From JBBSVE01 sp038233815 (GTDB lineage Bacteria; Pseudomonadota; Alphaproteobacteria; Rhodobacterales; Rhodobacteraceae): 28,268 bases of DNA. The notes below the pieces were generated by a model. It made no database searches. It was not told the DNA's origin and was given only the letters and a program-made list of their open reading frames with translations. Both the position numbers and the translations under genes were made by a program. Below, in pieces: positions 18,805 to 26,747 of this stretch. How positions within the stretch are numbered: position 1 is the stretch's first letter; every line of letters begins with the position of its first letter. Location: the NCBI GenBank assembly GCA_038233815.1, contig JBBSVE010000026.1, positions 1 through 28,268 of the forward strand. The letters are read 5' to 3'.

Positions 18805-20712
18805 ATGGCCAAAGTCATCGGGATCGACCTTGGGACGACCAACTCCTGCGTTGCCATCATGGATGGATCGCAACCCCGCGTGATCGAGAATTCGGAGGGC
18901 GCGCGCACGACGCCCTCCATCGTCGGCTTCACGGATAACGAGCGTCTGGTGGGGCAGCCCGCCAAGCGGCAGGCCGTGACCAACCCCTCCAACACGGTCT
19001 TCGCGGTCAAGCGCCTGATCGGGCGCCGGATGGACGATCCGCATATCGCCAAGGACAAGAAGAACCTGCCCTACACGCTGGTGAACGGCGGCAATGGCGA
19101 CGCATGGGTCGAGGCGCGGGGCGAGAAATACAGCCCCTCCCAGATTTCCGCCGTGATCCTGCAGAAGATGAAGGAAACCGCGGAGGCCTATCTCGGCGAC
19201 ACGGTCACGCAGGCCGTCATCACCGTCCCCGCCTATTTCAACGACGCCCAGCGTCAGGCGACCAAGGACGCAGGCAAGATCGCTGGCCTCGAGGTGCTGC
19301 GCATCATCAACGAGCCGACGGCGGCCGCCCTCGCCTACGGGCTCGACAAGAAAGAAGCGAAGACCATCGCGGTCTAGGACCTCGGCGGCGGCACGTTCGA
19401 CATCACGATCCTCGAGATCGACGACGGTCTCTTCGAGGTGAAATCCACCAACGGGGACACGTTCCTCGGCGGTGAGGATTTTGACATGCGGATCGTCAAC
19501 TACCTCGCCGACGAGTTCAAGAAAGAGCACAACGTCGATCTGACGCAGGACAAGATGGCGCTTCAGCGGCTGAAGGAAGCCGCCGAGAAGGCGAAGATCG
19601 AGCTGTCGTCCTCCCAGCAGACCGAGATCAACCAGCCGTTCATCTCGATGGACCGCAACTCCGGCACGCCGCTCCACATGGTCATGAAGCTGACCCGCGC
19701 GAAGCTGGAAAGCCTCGTTGGCGATCTCATAAAGGCGTCGATCAAGCCCTGTCAGGCGGCCCTGAAGGATGCGGGGCTTTCGACGTCCGACATCGACGAG
19801 GTGGTGCTTGTCGGTGGCATGACGCGGATGCCCAAAGTGGTCGAGGAAGTGACCAAGTTCTTCGGCAAGGAGCCGCATAAGGGCGTCAACCCGGACGAGG
19901 TCGTGGCGCTCGGTGCCGCAATTCAGGCCGGCGTGTTGCAGGGCGACGTGAAGGACGTGGTGCTGCTGGACGTGACGCCGCTGTCCTTGGGGATCGAGAC
20001 GCTGGGCGGGGTCTTCACCCGCCTGATCGACCGCAACACGACGATTCCAACGAAGAAGTCTCAGGTCTTTTCCACCGCCGAGGACAACCAAAACGCGGTC
20101 ACGATCCGCGTATTCCAAGGCGAGCGGGAGATGGCAGCGGACAACAAGATGCTCGGCCAGTTCAATCTGGAAGACATCCCGCCCGCACCGCGCGGCATGC
20201 CGCAGATCGAGGTCACGTTCGACATCGACGCGAACGGCATCGTGTCCGTGGGTGCCAAGGACAAGGGCACCGGCAAGACGCAGAACATCACCATCCAGGC
20301 CTCGGGCGGTTTGTCCGACGAGGATATCGAGAAGATGGTGAAGGACGCCGAAACCAACGCCGAGGGTGACAAGACCCGCCGCGAGCTGGTGGAGACGCGC
20401 AACCAGGCCGAGAGCCTGTTGCATTCCACCCGCAAATCGCTCGACGAGCATGGCGACAAGGTGGACCCCTCCACGGTGGAAGCGATCGAGCTTGCGATGC
20501 AACCGCTCGAGGAGGCGCTGAAGGGTGAGGATGTGGGCAAGATCAAGTCTGGCATCCAGAACCTGACCGAGGCCGCGATGAAGCTTGGCGAGGCGATCTA
20601 CAAGGCGAGCCAGGCCGAGACCGAAGCCAAGGAGCCGGATGCGCCGCGCTCGGTGGACGATGACATCGTGGACGCCGACTTCGAAGACCTCGGCGACGAA
20701 AAGCGCAAGTGA
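18805..20712 (+). pseudogene. dnaK: dnaK (Hsp70 chaperone), reading frame interrupted by an in-frame amber codon
   Basis: The 636-codon frame encodes a complete DnaK of normal length, except that codon 191 is TAG. Codons 1-190 hold the first half of the ATPase domain (IGIDLGTTNSCVA phosphate-1 motif, ITVPAYFNDAQRQAT, RIINEPTAAALAYG). After the stop the same frame continues with DLGGGTFDIT (phosphate-2), LVGGMTRMPKV (adenosine motif), the linker VVLLDVTPLSLG, the substrate-binding domain and the acidic tail ending EDLGDEKRK. No frameshift or other lesion is seen, and the residue lost would be the Tyr of the usual AVYDLGGGT. As written, translation gives a 190-aa fragment; no convincing restart site follows (a GTG at 19438 lacks a good ribosome site). 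It heads the dnaK-dnaJ operon behind a likely RpoH promoter. A sequencing or assembly error is the simplest explanation. Identification is certain; functional state is not. Confidence 0.93.
19375..19377 (+). other. In-frame amber stop in dnaK
   Basis: TAG at codon 191, in the context GTC-TAG-GAC. One base change (G for C or T at 19377) restores the Tyr codon found here in DnaK homologues. Frame and homology are continuous on both sides. Confidence 0.95.
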
Positions 20713-20734
20713 TGTCGCGAAACGGATGACAGGG

Positions 20735-20756
20735 GGGCGGTCTCGCAAGGCCGCCC
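20735..20756 (+). terminator. Attenuator-like hairpin between dnaK and dnaJ
   Basis: GGGCGGTC (20735-20742) pairs with GGCCGCCC (20749-20756), including one G-U pair, around the loop TCGCAA. It sits in the 74-base dnaK-dnaJ gap. Such stems are known in this operon type and can reduce dnaJ expression relative to dnaK. A short TT follows, with no long T-run. Confidence 0.5.
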
Positions 20757-20786
20757 TTCGCCCGTTCGGGAACCGGAGAGTGACAC

Positions 20787-21941
20787 ATGGCGAAACGCGA
20801 TTTCTACGACGTGCTCGGGGCCCCGAAGGGTGCCTCGGCGGAAGATCTGAAAAAAGCCTATCGGGGCAAGGCGAAGGAGCTGCATCCCGACCGCAACACC
20901 GGCAATCCCAATGCCGAGGCCCAGTTCAAGGAAGTGAACGAGGCCTATGAGGTCCTGAAGGATCAGGACAAGAAGGCCGCCTACGACCGCTACGGCCATG
21001 CAGCCTTCGAGGGCGGCATGGGCGGCGGCGGGCGCGGCCCGCAGGGCTATGCGCAGCAAGGCGATTTTGCGAGCGCGTTCTCCGACGTGTTCGAGGATCT
21101 GTTCGGCAATGTCGCGGGCGGGCGCGGCGGTGCGGGGGGCGGACGCTCCCGTGCGCAACGCGGATCGGACCTGCGCTACAATCTCGGGATCGACCTCGAA
21201 CAGGCGTTCAAGGGCGTGCAGATGACGATCAACGTGCCGACCTCCGTCGCGTGCGAGAAATGCCACGGCAGCGGCGCCGAGGGTGGCGCGGAGCCCGTGA
21301 CCTGTCCAACCTGTTCGGGGATGGGCAAGGTCCGTGCGCAGCAGGGCTTCTTTACGGTGGAGCGGACCTGTCCCACCTGCAATGGCGCGGGCCAGACGAT
21401 CAAGAACCCCTGCAAGCTCTGCCACGGTGCCGGCCGGGTGGAGCAGGAACGCTCGCTGTCGGTCAACATCCCGCCGGGCGTGGAGACGGGAACGCGCATC
21501 CGGCTTGCTGGCGAAGGCGAGGCCGGGCTGCGGGGCGGTCCGTCGGGCGATCTCTATATCTTCATCGAGGTGAAGGAGCATGCGATCTTCCAGCGCGACG
21601 GAGTCCATCTCTTCTGCCGCGTGCCGGTGTCGATGCCGACGGCGGCGCTCGGCGGCGAGGTCGAGGTGCCCACGATCGACGGCGGCAAGAGCCGGGTGAA
21701 GGTGCCGCCGGGCAGCCAGACCACCAAGCAGATGCGGCTGCGCGCCAAGGGCATGCCCGCGCTCCGCGGTGGCGGGTCGGGCGATATGCTGATCGAGCTT
21801 GCGGTGGAAACGCCCGTGAACCTCACCGCGCGGCAAAAGGAGTTGCTGCGCGAGTTCGAGAAGTTGAGCGAGGACAACAATCCCGAAGGACGCAGCTTCT
21901 TCGGCAAGGTCCGCACCTTCTGGGAGGGGATGAAGGGGTGA
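20787..21941 (+). CDS. dnaJ: Chaperone protein DnaJ
   Basis: Type I Hsp40 co-chaperone that delivers unfolded clients to DnaK and stimulates its ATPase. The 384-aa length is normal. The J-domain carries the HPD tripeptide at 33-35, followed by a Gly/Phe-rich region (about 75-130). Four zinc-binding repeats follow in order: CEKCHGSG, CPTCSGMG, CPTCNGAG and CKLCHGAG. The C-terminal substrate-binding domains include IPPGVETGTRIRLAGEGEAG. All elements are intact, in contrast to the interrupted dnaK 74 bases upstream. ACCGGAGAG before the ATG provides a ribosome site. Confidence 0.97.
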   Translation: MAKRDFYDVLGAPKGASAEDLKKAYRGKAKELHPDRNTGNPNAEAQFKEVNEAYEVLKDQDKKAAYDRYGHAAFEGGMGGGGRGPQGYAQQGDFASAFSDVFEDLFGNVAGGRGGAGGGRSRAQRGSDLRYNLGIDLEQAFKGVQMTINVPTSVACEKCHGSGAEGGAEPVTCPTCSGMGKVRAQQGFFTVERTCPTCNGAGQTIKNPCKLCHGAGRVEQERSLSVNIPPGVETGTRIRLAGEGEAGLRGGPSGDLYIFIEVKEHAIFQRDGVHLFCRVPVSMPTAALGGEVEVPTIDGGKSRVKVPPGSQTTKQMRLRAKGMPALRGGGSGDMLIELAVETPVNLTARQKELLREFEKLSEDNNPEGRSFFGKVRTFWEGMKG

Positions 21942-21950
21942 GACGCGCCC

Positions 21951-21977
21951 GGACGTCCCCCCGCTGGAGGGTCGTCC
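21951..21977 (+). terminator. Hairpin after dnaJ
   Basis: GGACG-T-CCC (21951-21959) pairs with GGG-T-CGTCC (21969-21977) with one internal mismatch and a 9-base loop, starting nine bases after the dnaJ stop. No T-run is present. The rest of the 157-base gap before radC shows no clear feature. Confidence 0.35.
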
Positions 21978-22098
21978 GCGTCGAACGTCCGATTCGCAAG
22001 GATCGGGCCTGGGCGGTTCGTCAAGTCCGAACGCTACCCTCAAAAATCACCCGCCCCGTTAGCGATTTGTTGATCATCTCCGCGCCACACTGGCCCCG

Positions 22099-22875
22099 AT
22101 GTCGCACCTGTCCGCCTTTTCCGAACTGCCCATGTCGCTCTTTGCCGGGGACCCGCTGCCCGTCGCGGAGGATGATGTCGACGTGACGGCCGGGGGCAAG
22201 CTGCCGTCCTACCTCGCCGATCACCGCAAACGTCTGCGCACCCGGTTCATGGAGGGCGGGGCGGCGGCGATGCCGGACTATGAGATGCTGGAGCTGGTCC
22301 TGTTTCGCGCCATTCCCCGGGAGGACGTGAAGCCACTGGCGCGGCGACTGCTGGACACGTTCGGCGATTTCAACCGGGTGGTGACGGCACCCGCGGCACG
22401 GCTCGCCTCGGTGCAGGGAGTCGGATCGGCCGTGGTGCAGGAGCTCAAGATCGTCGAGGCGGCGGCGCAGCGGATGATGCGCGCGCGAGTAATGAACCGG
22501 GCGGTGCTGTCGTCATGGGAGGCGCTGCTGGATTATTGCCACACCGCAATGGCGCACCGGGAGACGGAGCAGTTCCGCATCCTCTTTCTCGACCGCAAGA
22601 ACGTGCTTATCGCGGACGAGGAGCAGGCGCGCGGCACCGTCGATCATGTGCCGGTCTATCCGCGCGAGGTGGTGAAGCGGGCGCTTGAACTTAACGCCTC
22701 GGCGCTGATCCTCGTGCACAACCATCCGTCGGGCGATCCAACGCCGTCGGAGGCGGACATCACCATGACGGCACAGATACAGGATGCGGCCACCGTGCTC
22801 GGGATCACGGTCCACGATCATCTGATCATCGGGAAGGAACGCGAACTCAGCTTCCGATCCGCCGGATACCTCTGA
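22099..22875 (+). CDS. radC: RadC-family JAB/MPN domain protein
   Basis: A 258-aa RadC protein. The N-terminal helical part carries a helix-hairpin-helix-like segment (SVQGVGSAVVQELK, about 104-117), followed by the JAB1/MPN metalloprotease-like fold. Its metal motif HNHPSGDPTPSEAD lies at 207-220 (His207, His209, Asp220). The family is labelled DNA repair, but the original repair phenotype is disputed and the substrate is unknown. ATG 22099 is used; an in-frame ATG at 22132 is an alternative, as no strong ribosome site decides between them. It converges with secA, whose stop lies only ten bases away. Confidence 0.9.
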   Translation: MSHLSAFSELPMSLFAGDPLPVAEDDVDVTAGGKLPSYLADHRKRLRTRFMEGGAAAMPDYEMLELVLFRAIPREDVKPLARRLLDTFGDFNRVVTAPAARLASVQGVGSAVVQELKIVEAAAQRMMRARVMNRAVLSSWEALLDYCHTAMAHRETEQFRILFLDRKNVLIADEEQARGTVDHVPVYPREVVKRALELNASALILVHNHPSGDPTPSEADITMTAQIQDAATVLGITVHDHLIIGKERELSFRSAGYL

Positions 22876-22885
22876 CGCCCGCCCC

Positions 22886-25591
22886 TCAGACGAGTCGCCC
22901 GTGACAATGTTTGAACTTCTGGCCTGACCCGCACGGGCAGGGATCGTTGCGCCCGGGCGTTCCCCACGTCGCGGGATCGGCCTCGTCGAAACCCTCGCGC
23001 GCTTCTCGAACGTCGCCTTGCGCGCCCTCCGGGTCCGGCACGGCGACAGCGTTGCCAGCCGCGCGCTGCTGTTCGACATATTGCGCCATCATCGCCTTCT
23101 GCTCCTCCTCCGTCAGGGGGCGGACCTGCGACAGGCGCTGCGTCACGTCCTGGCGCAGGGCATTGAGCATCGATTCGAAAAGCTGGAACCCTTCGGTCTT
23201 GTATTCCGACAGCGGATCGCGTTGGGCATAACCGCGGAACCCCACGACAGAGCGCAGATGCTCCAGCGTCAGCAGATGTTCGCGCCACTTCGTGTCGATC
23301 GTCTGCAGCAGCACCTGCTTTTCGATGTTGCGCATCGTGTCGGGGCCAAAGGCCGTCTGCTTTTCGGTCATCATCGCGTCGGACGCGGCGCAAAGCCGTT
23401 CGCGCATCACGTCGTGATCGACTCCATCCTCGCCCGCCCAGTCCTTGACCGGCACATCCATACCGAGCCGTTCCTGCACAGCCTCGTGCAGGCCTTCGGT
23501 GTTCCACTGGTCGGCATAGGCCTTCGGCGGCATGTGGATGTCGATCAGATCGTCAATCACCTGATGGCGCATGTCCTGCGCGATCTCGGCGACCTCGTCG
23601 CTTTCCATGATCTCGCGGCGCTGACCGAAGATCGCCTTCCTCTGATCGTTCATCACGTCGTCGAACTTCAGGAGCTGCTTTCGGATGTCGAAATTGCGCC
23701 CCTCGACCTTGGCCTGCGCCTTTTCGAGGCTCTTGTTCACCCACGGATGGACGATCGCCTCGCCCTCCTTCATTCCGAGCTTGGACAGCACCGAATCGAG
23801 CCGTTCGGACCCGAAGATCCGCATCAGGTCGTCCTCGAGACTGAGGTAGAACGAGGACCGCCCCGGATCGCCCTGACGCCCCGACCGACCGCGAAGCTGG
23901 TTGTCGATCCGACGGCTCTCATGCCGTTCGGTGGCCAGCACGAAGAGCCCGCCGGCCTCGATCACGCGGGCCTTTTCGTCGGCATGTTCGGACTCGATCC
24001 GGGCGCGCAGGGTATCGGGCTCCGCCTCCGGATCGGTTGCCAGCGCCTCCAGCACCTTCATGTCGACGTTGCCGCCAAGCTGAATGTCGGTTCCGCGTCC
24101 GGCCATGTTCGTGGCGATGGTCACCGCGCCGAACTTGCCCGCATCGGCCACGATCTGCGCCTCCTGCTCATGCTGGCGGGCGTTCAGGACATTGTGCTGG
24201 ACGCCTTCCTTCTTAAGCATCTCGGACAGGAACTCCGACTTCTCGATCGAGGTGGTGCCGACCAGCATCGGTTGGCCCTTCGCATGCGCCTCCTTGATCG
24301 AGGCCACGACGCCCTCATACTTTTCGCGCGCGGTGCGGAAGACCTGATCGTGTTCGTCCTTCCGCGCGATGGGCTTGTTCGTGGGCACCTCGACAACGCC
24401 GAGCTTGTAGATCTCCTCGAACTCCTCAGCCTCGGTGGTGGCCGTCCCGGTCATCCCGGCGAGCTTGGCATAGAGCCGGAAATAATTCTGGAACGTCACG
24501 CTCGCGAGGGTGATGTTCTCGGGCTGGATCGCCACATGCTCCTTGGCCTCGATGGCCTGATGCAGGCCCTCGGACAGGCGCCGACCCTTCATCATCCGGC
24601 CGGTGAACTCGTCGATCAGCATCACCTCGCCGTCGCGGACGATATATTGCTGGTCCCTTGTGAAAAGCGTGTGCGCGCGCAGCGCCTGCGTGACGTGGTG
24701 CACCAGCGTCGTGCTCTCGGGGTCGTAGAGCGTCTGGCCCTCGGGCAGCAGGCCCGCGTCCGACAGCGCCTTCTCGATGACCTCGTTGCCCTCTTCGGTG
24801 TAGGTCACGTTGCGGGTCTTTTCGTCGAGCTTGTAATGCTCCTCCGTCAGTGCGGGGATCAGCGCGTCGACGGTGTTATAGAGATCGGAGCGGTCCTGCG
24901 AGGGGCCGGAAATGATGAGCGGGGTGCGCGCCTCGTCGATCAGGATGCTGTCGACCTCGTCCACGATGGCGAAGAAATGGCCGCGCTGGGACATCTCCTC
25001 GATGGAGGATTTCATGTTGTCGCGCAGGTAATCGAAGCCCAGCTCGTTGTTGGTCGCATAGGTGACATCGGCGCGGTAGGCCTCGCGCTTTTCGTCGTCG
25101 GGCTGGTAGGGGTAGACGACGCCGGTGGTCAGCCCCAGCGCGCCGTAGACCTTGGCCATCCATTCCGCGTCGCGCCGGGCGAGGTAGTCGTTGACCGTGA
25201 CGATATGGACGCCCTTGCCAGCCAGCGCGTTGAGATAGGCCGGCAGCGTCGCCATCAGCGTCTTGCCCTCGCCGGTCTTCATCTCCGCGATGTTGCCCTG
25301 GTGGAGGAAGATGCCGCCCGCGAGCTGCACGTCGAAGGCCCGCAGGCCCAGCGCCCGGCGCGCGGCTTCGCGGCAGTTGGCGAACGCCTCGGGCAGCAGA
25401 TCGTCGAGGCTTTCGCCCTTCTCCACCCGGGCCTTCAGCGCGAGCGTCCGGTCCCGGATGCCCTCGTCCGTCAGCGCCTTGAACTCGGGTTCCAGCGCAT
25501 TGACGGCGTCGACCAGCGGGCGCACCGATTTCACCTTGCGGTCGTTCGGCGTCCCGAAGACCTTTTTCGCAAGCGTTCCGATACCCAGCAT
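22886..25591 (-). CDS. secA: Protein translocase ATPase SecA
   Basis: Motor ATPase that drives unfolded preproteins through SecYEG. The 901-aa length matches alphaproteobacterial SecA. The Walker A motif is MKTGEGKT (104-111), DEVDSILIDEART is the Walker B region, and MTGTATTEAEEF and TNMAGRGTDIQLGG are helicase-type motifs. The C-terminal zinc motif NDPCPCGSGQKFKHCHG, used for SecB binding, is complete. ATG 25589-25591 gives the standard start (MLGIGTLAKKVFG) and has GGAG upstream; the longer open frame adds 27 residues unlike SecA. It is divergent from a periplasmic isomerase gene, which is itself a Sec-pathway client. Confidence 0.97.
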   Translation of the reverse strand: MLGIGTLAKKVFGTPNDRKVKSVRPLVDAVNALEPEFKALTDEGIRDRTLALKARVEKGESLDDLLPEAFANCREAARRALGLRAFDVQLAGGIFLHQGNIAEMKTGEGKTLMATLPAYLNALAGKGVHIVTVNDYLARRDAEWMAKVYGALGLTTGVVYPYQPDDEKREAYRADVTYATNNELGFDYLRDNMKSSIEEMSQRGHFFAIVDEVDSILIDEARTPLIISGPSQDRSDLYNTVDALIPALTEEHYKLDEKTRNVTYTEEGNEVIEKALSDAGLLPEGQTLYDPESTTLVHHVTQALRAHTLFTRDQQYIVRDGEVMLIDEFTGRMMKGRRLSEGLHQAIEAKEHVAIQPENITLASVTFQNYFRLYAKLAGMTGTATTEAEEFEEIYKLGVVEVPTNKPIARKDEHDQVFRTAREKYEGVVASIKEAHAKGQPMLVGTTSIEKSEFLSEMLKKEGVQHNVLNARQHEQEAQIVADAGKFGAVTIATNMAGRGTDIQLGGNVDMKVLEALATDPEAEPDTLRARIESEHADEKARVIEAGGLFVLATERHESRRIDNQLRGRSGRQGDPGRSSFYLSLEDDLMRIFGSERLDSVLSKLGMKEGEAIVHPWVNKSLEKAQAKVEGRNFDIRKQLLKFDDVMNDQRKAIFGQRREIMESDEVAEIAQDMRHQVIDDLIDIHMPPKAYADQWNTEGLHEAVQERLGMDVPVKDWAGEDGVDHDVMRERLCAASDAMMTEKQTAFGPDTMRNIEKQVLLQTIDTKWREHLLTLEHLRSVVGFRGYAQRDPLSEYKTEGFQLFESMLNALRQDVTQRLSQVRPLTEEEQKAMMAQYVEQQRAAGNAVAVPDPEGAQGDVREAREGFDEADPATWGTPGRNDPCPCGSGQKFKHCHGRLV

Positions 25592-25730
25592 GTGTTCTCC
25601 GTTCGAGGCAGCGCCTGCGGGCCGATCCCGCGACAGCCGACCCGTTCTGACAGGATCGTGCGAAAGGCGCATCTTGCCCGCATCCGCACCCTTCCCTAAA
25701 AGAACGAAGAAGCTGTGACCGGCCCGCCGC

Positions 25731-25780
25731 GCGCGACGTTCGCGATGTAAGGGGGTGCGCCCGGCAAGTCAACGTCGCGC
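25731..25780. repeat. 10-bp inverted repeat in the secA/ppiC-type divergent gap
   Basis: GCGCGACGTT (25731-25740) and AACGTCGCGC (25771-25780) are perfect arms 30 bases apart. The space between them holds the core of a candidate secA promoter. The arms could be a split operator or fold into a stem in RNA read toward the isomerase gene. Confidence 0.6.
25745..25772 (-). promoter_or_regulatory. Candidate sigma-70 promoter of secA
   Basis: On the minus strand: TTGACT (25772-25767), a 16-base spacer and TTACAT (25750-25745). The -35 box matches 5 of 6; the -10 box is weaker (3 of 6). Transcription would start near 25738, about 147 bases before the secA ATG. Confidence 0.4.
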
Positions 25781-25815
25781 ACCCGTCCGCGACACCCTCG
25801 AGGAACCGAGATCCC

Positions 25816-26730
25816 ATGAGACTGAAACATTTCCTGCTGGCCGGCACGTCCGCGCTGTCGCTTCTCCTCCCGCTCGGCGCTGTCGCGCAGGACACGGCGG
25901 TGAAACCCGAGGCCGCGCAGGCCGAAGCGGCCCCGGCGCCGGCTGCAACGCCCAAGCGCAAGGGCGATGCCTCGACCGTCGTGGCCACCGTGAACGGCCA
26001 TGACATCACGCTCGGTCACATGATCGTGCTGCGCCAGAACCTGCCCGCGCAATATCAGAGCCTGCCGGACGAGACGCTCTTCAAGGGCATCCTCGACCAG
26101 TTGATCCAGCAGGAGGCGCTGGCCGAGACCGTGACGCCGGGCGAGAAGGACAAGCTCGCCATGGAAAATGACAAGCGCGGCTATCTTTCCGGTGTGGCGC
26201 TGGCGAAGATCGTGGGCAACGTGGTGACGGATGAGTCCCTGAAAGCCGCATACGACAAGAAATACGGCGCCATCGAACCGGGCACCGAATATCATGCGGC
26301 GCACATTCTGGTGCCAACCGAGGAGAAGGCTCGCGAGCTGAAGGCCGAACTCGACAAGGGTGCGGACTTCGCCACGCTGGCCAAGGCCAATTCGTCGGAC
26401 GGGGCAGCGGCCAACGGCGGCGATCTGGGCTGGTTCGGCGCGGGCATGATGGTCAAGCCGTTCGAGGATGCGGTCAAGACGATGAAGCCCGGCGCGGTGT
26501 CGGACCCGGTCCAGACGCAGTTCGGTTGGCATCTCATCAAGCTGATCGAGACGCGCAAGGCCGCGCCGCCAAAGCTTGACGATGTGCGCGACGACCTGGC
26601 CCAGCAGATCCAGCAGGAGGCGGTCGGCAAGAAGGTCGAGGCATTGACCAAGGCCGCCACCGTCACGCGGCCGGGGGAGGATCTCGACCCGGCCCTGCTG
26701 CGCGATCAGGCTCTGGTCGACGGCAAGTAA
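25816..26730 (+). CDS. Periplasmic parvulin-type peptidyl-prolyl cis-trans isomerase
   Basis: A 304-aa exported folding factor. The signal peptide spans about residues 1-25 (MRLKHFLLAGTSALSLLLP...AVAQD). An Ala/Pro/Glu-rich linker follows, then a SurA/PrsA-like helical N-domain, and then a PpiC rotamase domain at about 155-250 with the typical HAAHILVPTEEKA opening, GGDLGWFGAGMMVKPFEDAV core and QTQFGWHLIKLIE end. It probably helps fold outer-membrane or periplasmic proteins after Sec export. GAGGAA lies upstream of the ATG. It is divergent from secA and followed after 17 bases by argJ, likely in one transcript. Confidence 0.92.
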   Translation: MRLKHFLLAGTSALSLLLPLGAVAQDTAVKPEAAQAEAAPAPAATPKRKGDASTVVATVNGHDITLGHMIVLRQNLPAQYQSLPDETLFKGILDQLIQQEALAETVTPGEKDKLAMENDKRGYLSGVALAKIVGNVVTDESLKAAYDKKYGAIEPGTEYHAAHILVPTEEKARELKAELDKGADFATLAKANSSDGAAANGGDLGWFGAGMMVKPFEDAVKTMKPGAVSDPVQTQFGWHLIKLIETRKAAPPKLDDVRDDLAQQIQQEAVGKKVEALTKAATVTRPGEDLDPALLRDQALVDGK

Positions 26731-26747
26731 CAAGGACGGGGGACGGC

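Noticed and set aside
18805..20712. Genome-wide reassignment of TAG as a sense codon
   Set aside because: gltD (1515-1517), mtgA (8346-8348) and the permease (18604-18606) all end with TAG at the expected protein length, so TAG works as a stop here.
19438..20712. Second half of dnaK as an independent gene
   Set aside because: The open frame starts at a GTG inside a conserved DnaK segment without a convincing ribosome site, and lacks half of the ATPase domain; it is the remainder of one interrupted gene.
18724..20748. 674-codon open frame antisense to dnaK
   Set aside because: It is the reverse complement of the conserved dnaK frame, with His/Arg/Leu/Val-rich composition typical of antisense frames in GC-rich genes and no recognisable motif. 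It spans the amber site because the reverse complement of TAG is CTA.
22291..22875. radC as part of a mobile element or toxin-antitoxin/phage module
   Set aside because: The neighbours are core chromosomal genes (dnaJ, secA); no integrase, repeat or composition shift is seen.
23018..25699. 893-codon open frame antisense to secA
   Set aside because: Shadow of the secA codons; composition is artefactual and no domain is visible, while the opposite strand encodes a complete SecA.
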